Part shown: in pieces, positions 59,242 to 64,000 of the stretch
Layout of the letters: every line of letters begins with the position of its first letter
Position numbering within the stretch: position 1 is the first letter of the stretch
Source of the DNA: Ecdyonurus torrentis
Taxonomy: Eukaryota > Arthropoda > Insecta > Ephemeroptera > Heptageniidae
Assembly: GCA_949318235.1 (NCBI GenBank)
Contig: OX439135.1
Coordinates: 17,741,796-17,805,795, forward strand
Direction: 5' to 3'
Length of the DNA stretch: 64,000 nt
The notes under the pieces: model-generated
The model's input: the letters and a program-made list of their open reading frames with translations, nothing else
The model's database searches: none
Told to the model about the DNA's origin: nothing
Made by a program: the position numbers and the translations under genes

Positions 59242-59367
59242 TGGTGAGAAGTTTGATGGGTGCGCTAGGCTTGGAGTTTTTGTGATATCTGTTTGTGTGG
59301 GACAGAGAGTGGTCAGCAGCGCGGTACACGGAGAGAGGAATCACCGTGGAGGATACGGGGATCAAAA
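59242..59367 (-). CDS. Gene C penultimate exon, unrecognised small protein
   Basis: The exon is 126 nt between TTGTTCCAG and a strong donor CCA|GTAAGT. Of three frames only one is open; it encodes VSSTVIPLSVYRAADHSLSH and KNSKPSAPIKLLT. It needs one base from upstream and leaves one base over. GC content is clearly above the surroundings. I do not recognise the family. Confidence 0.65.
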
Positions 59368-59415
59368 CTGGAACAAATAAATAATTTTATACAATCATAT
59401 CAAATTAGAGGTGTT

Positions 59416-59457
<42 letters not shown>

Positions 59458-60592
59458 TGTAAAAGGGTGTCTATATTTCTCATTTCAAGAATTTTTGGTG
59501 CGGGTATAGCAATTTCTAAAGAAGAAGAAGAAAACAAATTCGCCATCCTAAAGGATATATAGGAAATTATTTGAAGCGCTTCTTTTTCAGCCACTTATGT
59601 TAATATATACGACGGTGAAATCCATTCAATATAAATATACTATATTATAAAAACAATTTTTTTTTGAATGGAATTTATAATATATAAGGACTAGCGATCA
59701 TTTGAGCAAAAATTTTCATTTAAAAGTAAAATAAATCATATAAAAAATAATAAAAAAAATAAAAATTAAAAAAATAAAAAATTCTAAGAAAAATGACGCT
59801 TCTGACTGAAAATCCATCATCATTCCATGATTCTTTCTACCCCACCCCCCCAAAGCATTATCTATTGCGTTGCAAATTATAGATTTGGAGAAATAAATGC
59901 TATATACATATTTCGTTTTTCAGATAATAAAAACAATTATAATGTCAAATTTGCAAAAATTGATAGCTAGTACGATTAAAAAAATTAAAATATTATGATT
60001 ATTACTTATTATCATTATAATATACATATAATGTGCATTATTTTAATGTTATTATCATTTTCATCAATAACAGACAGTTTATATAAGATAAGTTTACAGT
60101 TTTATAATTATATACATAGTTTAAATTTTATCATTAAATATATCTAAAAATAATTTTGATTTCAAAACGATGTGATAATTAATTAATATTGATGGTATAG
60201 GGTGTGTGCGCATGACGTCATTCTGAATGCTTTTCGATACTCTTCTTGAGCAATGAATAACATTGCTTCAGCATAGGACAAATGTAGTTTTTAGCTATAT
60301 ATTTTCTTTTAAAAATTAGAATTTTTTTTGGTAATTATACTAATTATGTATTTATCTTGCATACTTGAAAAACTATAATTAAACCTGTTAACAGCATCAA
60401 TCAATGCTTTTAAAAATATTGTGAAGTATTTTTAAACTGGCAAAATGAGTCATTTTCCCATGTACTAGCCCATGTTATGTTAGTTAGCGCTCACTTATGG
60501 CGTCGACTTTAACATGAATGAAACCACCCTATACGGGAAAGAGTCCAGTAATTTTCTATCATTAAGCATTGCAAAAGAAAAAAAAAAAAAAG

Positions 60593-60623
<31 letters not shown>

Positions 60624-60770
60624 AACTACTGCACCGCGAGACTAGAAAAGTTTTAATAAATAAGTATCTGGGGTTAGGTGTAAGAGTGGGCCAGACATAT
60701 TGTCAGGCTTAAACCTCGCCCTTTCAAAAATTTGTAAATTTTTTTCCTTGCATTTTTTTGAATAAAGACG

Positions 60771-60806
<36 letters not shown>

Positions 60807-60983
60807 TAATACATACACCCTTTTACATCGGTTTAAGATAGAAAATTTAATAAATTGTATATTATAATATAACCTTAATTCATAAAAAAAAGTTATAGCA
60901 AATGCGAAGCTAGAAAATAAATAGAAATAGATCATAGATCCCAAGGTGAGAGCGCGAAGAACCAAGATAATATTATAATACAT

Positions 60984-61320
60984 TAAAGCCATAGACCACA
61001 TAAAACAACACGTGCTTTTTAAAATGAATAAACACGAAATGGGATCTTCAAAATTGATGACAATTTTTACCAGAATGTTAATGTAGCCCCACGAGAGAGC
61101 GTGAAAATACTGTAAAGTATGCAATTTGCGTGAAAATTCATGTTTATGACGTCAGAAACATGCAAAAATTAGTATGAAAATGTTGTGCAGGTTGCATAAA
61201 TCTCTTATCACTGCTACGGAACTACAGTTAGGTTTAAATACAAACTAAAGTTATTTATGTAAGTCCCATCAAGTGTTTTGTGATATAAATGCTATGTTTT
61301 ACTCTGGTCTATTCCTTTGA
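60984..61320. mobile_element. Same TTAA family, copy 4
   Basis: TTAAAGCCATAGACCACATAAAAC to ACTCTGGTCTATTCC. The flanks both carry ACCAAGATAATATTAT, a longer direct repeat than TTAA, so the insertion may have been into duplicated DNA. Confidence 0.6.
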
Positions 61321-62311
61321 CCAAGATAATATTATTATAACAGGTATGGTCTGTATTTGGTGATACAAGTTGAGAATGTGTATGCCCACATACATATACA
61401 CGTGAAATCATGAAGTATAAAGTATATTTTATAAGGTCATATCATAATATATTAGCTCAAACGTGAGCATCTTTATATATAGCAAATAAACAAAATTAAC
61501 GTAGGTGGTAACGACTGCTGGTTATACTCATTTGTGAGAGAAATCGTGATGGGTGGAAAGTTGATTTTTTAAAGAGTATTTAGGTCTTTTTATTACCATA
61601 GTTTTTTTTTTTTTTTTTTTTTTTTTTCATTATTCTGAAAGCTTAAATTATTAAATGGGACCCTCGTCATTAGATAGTGAGTATATATACCTACAGCCCC
61701 GTTGGTGCATTGCATAATATTGAAAAAACACTGATCTAAATGGAAAGAGCTTACAAGCTCTCCTAATTTCCTATCTTTTATTATAACATTGTGGTACTGT
61801 AATCGTTTTTTTTTTAACTCAAATATCGCAACAACAACAACAAAAAAAAAAAAAAAAAAAAAAAAGTTTTTTTATAAGCGTAATGTTAGATTAATTATAG
61901 TATACCCTTAGCTCTCCCCGCACGCTAAAACTGATAAGCTCAATTCCCTGGCTAATAATATTAGCACATAACAATTATTTTCAATAATGTCCGGCAAAAC
62001 GTTGCGTATACAAGTAAAACACACCTTAATTAAAACAATACAGATTAAATAGTGTGACAGAACTTTAGTATTTTTTTACTTCGGATAGCACAAAAAAAAA
62101 AAAAAAAAAAAAAAATCTTGAAAAATGCTATATATATTAGACAAAACTAATGAGCTGTTTGTCTAATATTAATATAATTATTAATTTTATATTATTAAAA
62201 TTATAAATTATGTTAATAATTATACATTATTATCTCTTATAATATTGGAGCTCTTCTTCAATAAAATCCGCACATGTATATTTATTGAATAAGAATGGGT
62301 GATTGATAACG

Positions 62312-62579
<268 letters not shown>

Positions 62580-62827
62580 AAAGAATGCATAATAGTGTGA
62601 GATGACTGAGATGTCTGCAGGTCACCTCAAGCCACCCAAACTAACCTACTTCCCGTCACTTCATTCGAAACCACACGCATTTCTGCAATACTGCACTTTT
62701 TATGCAGTGTAAAAGAGATACACTTTGTACTGTCAGTACGCGATTATGCAAAGAAGGCTAATTCTATAGAGAATTATATATTTTTTTAATAATTACAATG
62801 ATATTTAGGAGGCGCGAGTTAATTTAC

Positions 62828-62855
62828 CCTCCTTCTCGGAAAATTCTTGCCCCAT
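62828..62855 (-). CDS. Possible first exon of gene C
   Basis: ATG GGG CAA GAA ... ending GAGG|GTAAAT gives MGQEFSEKE plus one base, which fits the phase needed by the exon at 59242. Joined, the product would be 81 residues with an N-myristoylation-like start (Gly2, Ser6). Only 28 nt, and an upstream ATG exists in another frame, so this is a guess. Confidence 0.2.
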
Positions 62856-62899
62856 GCAAAGAATGATTATTAAGCAGGCGAGTCATTATGCGCTGATTA

Positions 62900-63379
62900 T
62901 GTGTAATATGAAATGTGGTGTTGTGTTTATACGTTGAAAGCAAAGGACTGCAAAACAAATGGCATTATACATAAAACATTTATATGGGAACTTGCTCGTA
63001 AGCAAAATTATAGGAAAGTTACATCCTTTACGTTACTTATTTAGCATATTGACATTAGAGAGATTTTTTTTTTTTTTTTTTTTTGTATTTTTGTATTTTT
63101 TTTTAATATGAATTGTGTAAAAACGCTACAATGCTTTTTTTTTTATAATTATTTTTATTTGTAAAAACTCTTATAAATGTTCTAATATTATGTGTTGTTT
63201 TAAATATTATATTTTAATGATTATTTCATATAAAATTATATGATTAAAGCGTGGAGCTTATTGGTTTAAAAAAAAATTCATTAAAAAAATCTGTCTTTTA
63301 AATCACAAAAGTATGTCCAATGTTTTTTATATGTATTTCTCTGGAATTGTTTGATTTATTTTTTATTTTTTCAAAGTAC

Positions 63380-63414
<35 letters not shown>

Positions 63415-64000
63415 CATTTTTCCTTATAAGCGTAATGTTAAATTAGGGGACCCTTACTTGCGCATACCACTAGCTCCAATGTATTTTTATTATTTATAAT
63501 AAGCATAATTATATATACTTTATAATTGCAATTACATGAAAATACAAATATTCAATAATAATAAAATAATTATAATACATAATAATTCAATATTAAATTA
63601 ATTAGAAAACAAACAAACTTAGATTATAAAAAAGTTAGTAAAAAAAAAAGTTTATTACACACACAGAGTATATATATTTCTAGTTTGCAAAATTCATCCC
63701 AGACAACAAAGGTATTTAAATATTTATTTTTAAAAAAAGTGAAAGTATATTATACGATGGTATTTACTTCATGATGTTTATATTCAGGACAACATCGCAT
63801 GTGTATAATAAAAAGTCACGCATGACATGTGGGACATATAATACCACATCGTACAGTGCAGCGGAGAGTGATGCATAATATTATGATGCGTATATGAGGT
63901 CAATGATACTTTTAGAAATATAGTATACAGTGTACTGTTCAGTACACTCTAAACAAAGAAAAAATAATAATATATTATATATTTTTTTCTTACATTAATT
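62900..64000. other. Non-coding AT-rich right edge
   Basis: Long A and T tracts and AT-rich DNA. The word AAGCGTAATGTTAAATTAGGGGACCC at 63427 recurs in inverse at 54312 and partly at 61875, a further interspersed repeat. No exon seen. Confidence 0.5.

Overview
The window looks like nuclear DNA of a metazoan, probably a marine invertebrate. It is very AT-rich, with GT-AG introns, long A/T and C/G homopolymers, microsatellites and many short inverted-repeat transposons. The phylum cannot be fixed from the sequence; the frequent AGGCCTA words are only a weak hint. All confidently coding sequence is on the minus strand.

Main content: two tandem paralogues in the same orientation. Gene A (45497 down to 23401) gives 20 exons joining in one open frame of 1,835 codons plus an unfound short first exon. 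Its order is: a BAG-like helical domain (the Hsp70 nucleotide-exchange fold); a Lys/Ser-rich linker; an atlastin/GBP-type GTPase with intact G1-G4; about seven consecutive helical units resembling the atlastin three-helix bundle, each on one phase-0 exon; and a complete Hsp70 ATPase domain plus beta-sandwich substrate domain, ending without the alpha lid or EEVD tail. The Hsp70 part has no start codon of its own and is joined in frame to the repeats, so the gene predicts a single protein carrying a dynamin-superfamily GTPase, a chaperone and a chaperone cofactor. I know of no described protein with this order.

Gene B (16020 down to 1360, running off the left edge) repeats the layout exon for exon: start exon, BAG-like domain, GTPase, six helical units, 1,060 codons so far. 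Its GTPase is altered: the G3 glycine is valine and the RD motif is QD. Its last repeat and any Hsp70 part would lie left of base 1.

By region: 1-16 kb gene B with repeat-filled introns; 16-23.4 kb intergenic repeats; 23.4-45.5 kb gene A, with a 2.1 kb hAT-like element between the GTPase and repeat exons and a 1.35 kb palindrome inside the GTPase; 45.5-57.3 kb mostly transposons and simple repeats, with one small uncertain ORF and one uncertain GC-rich block; 57.3-59.4 kb the last two exons of a small unrecognised gene (C), possibly starting at 62.85 kb; the rest is AT-rich non-coding sequence.

Expected teamwork (inference): in gene A the BAG end could act on the Hsp70 end within one chain or between chains, while the GTPase and helical stalk provide nucleotide-driven assembly. 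Gene B may be a GTPase-impaired partner.
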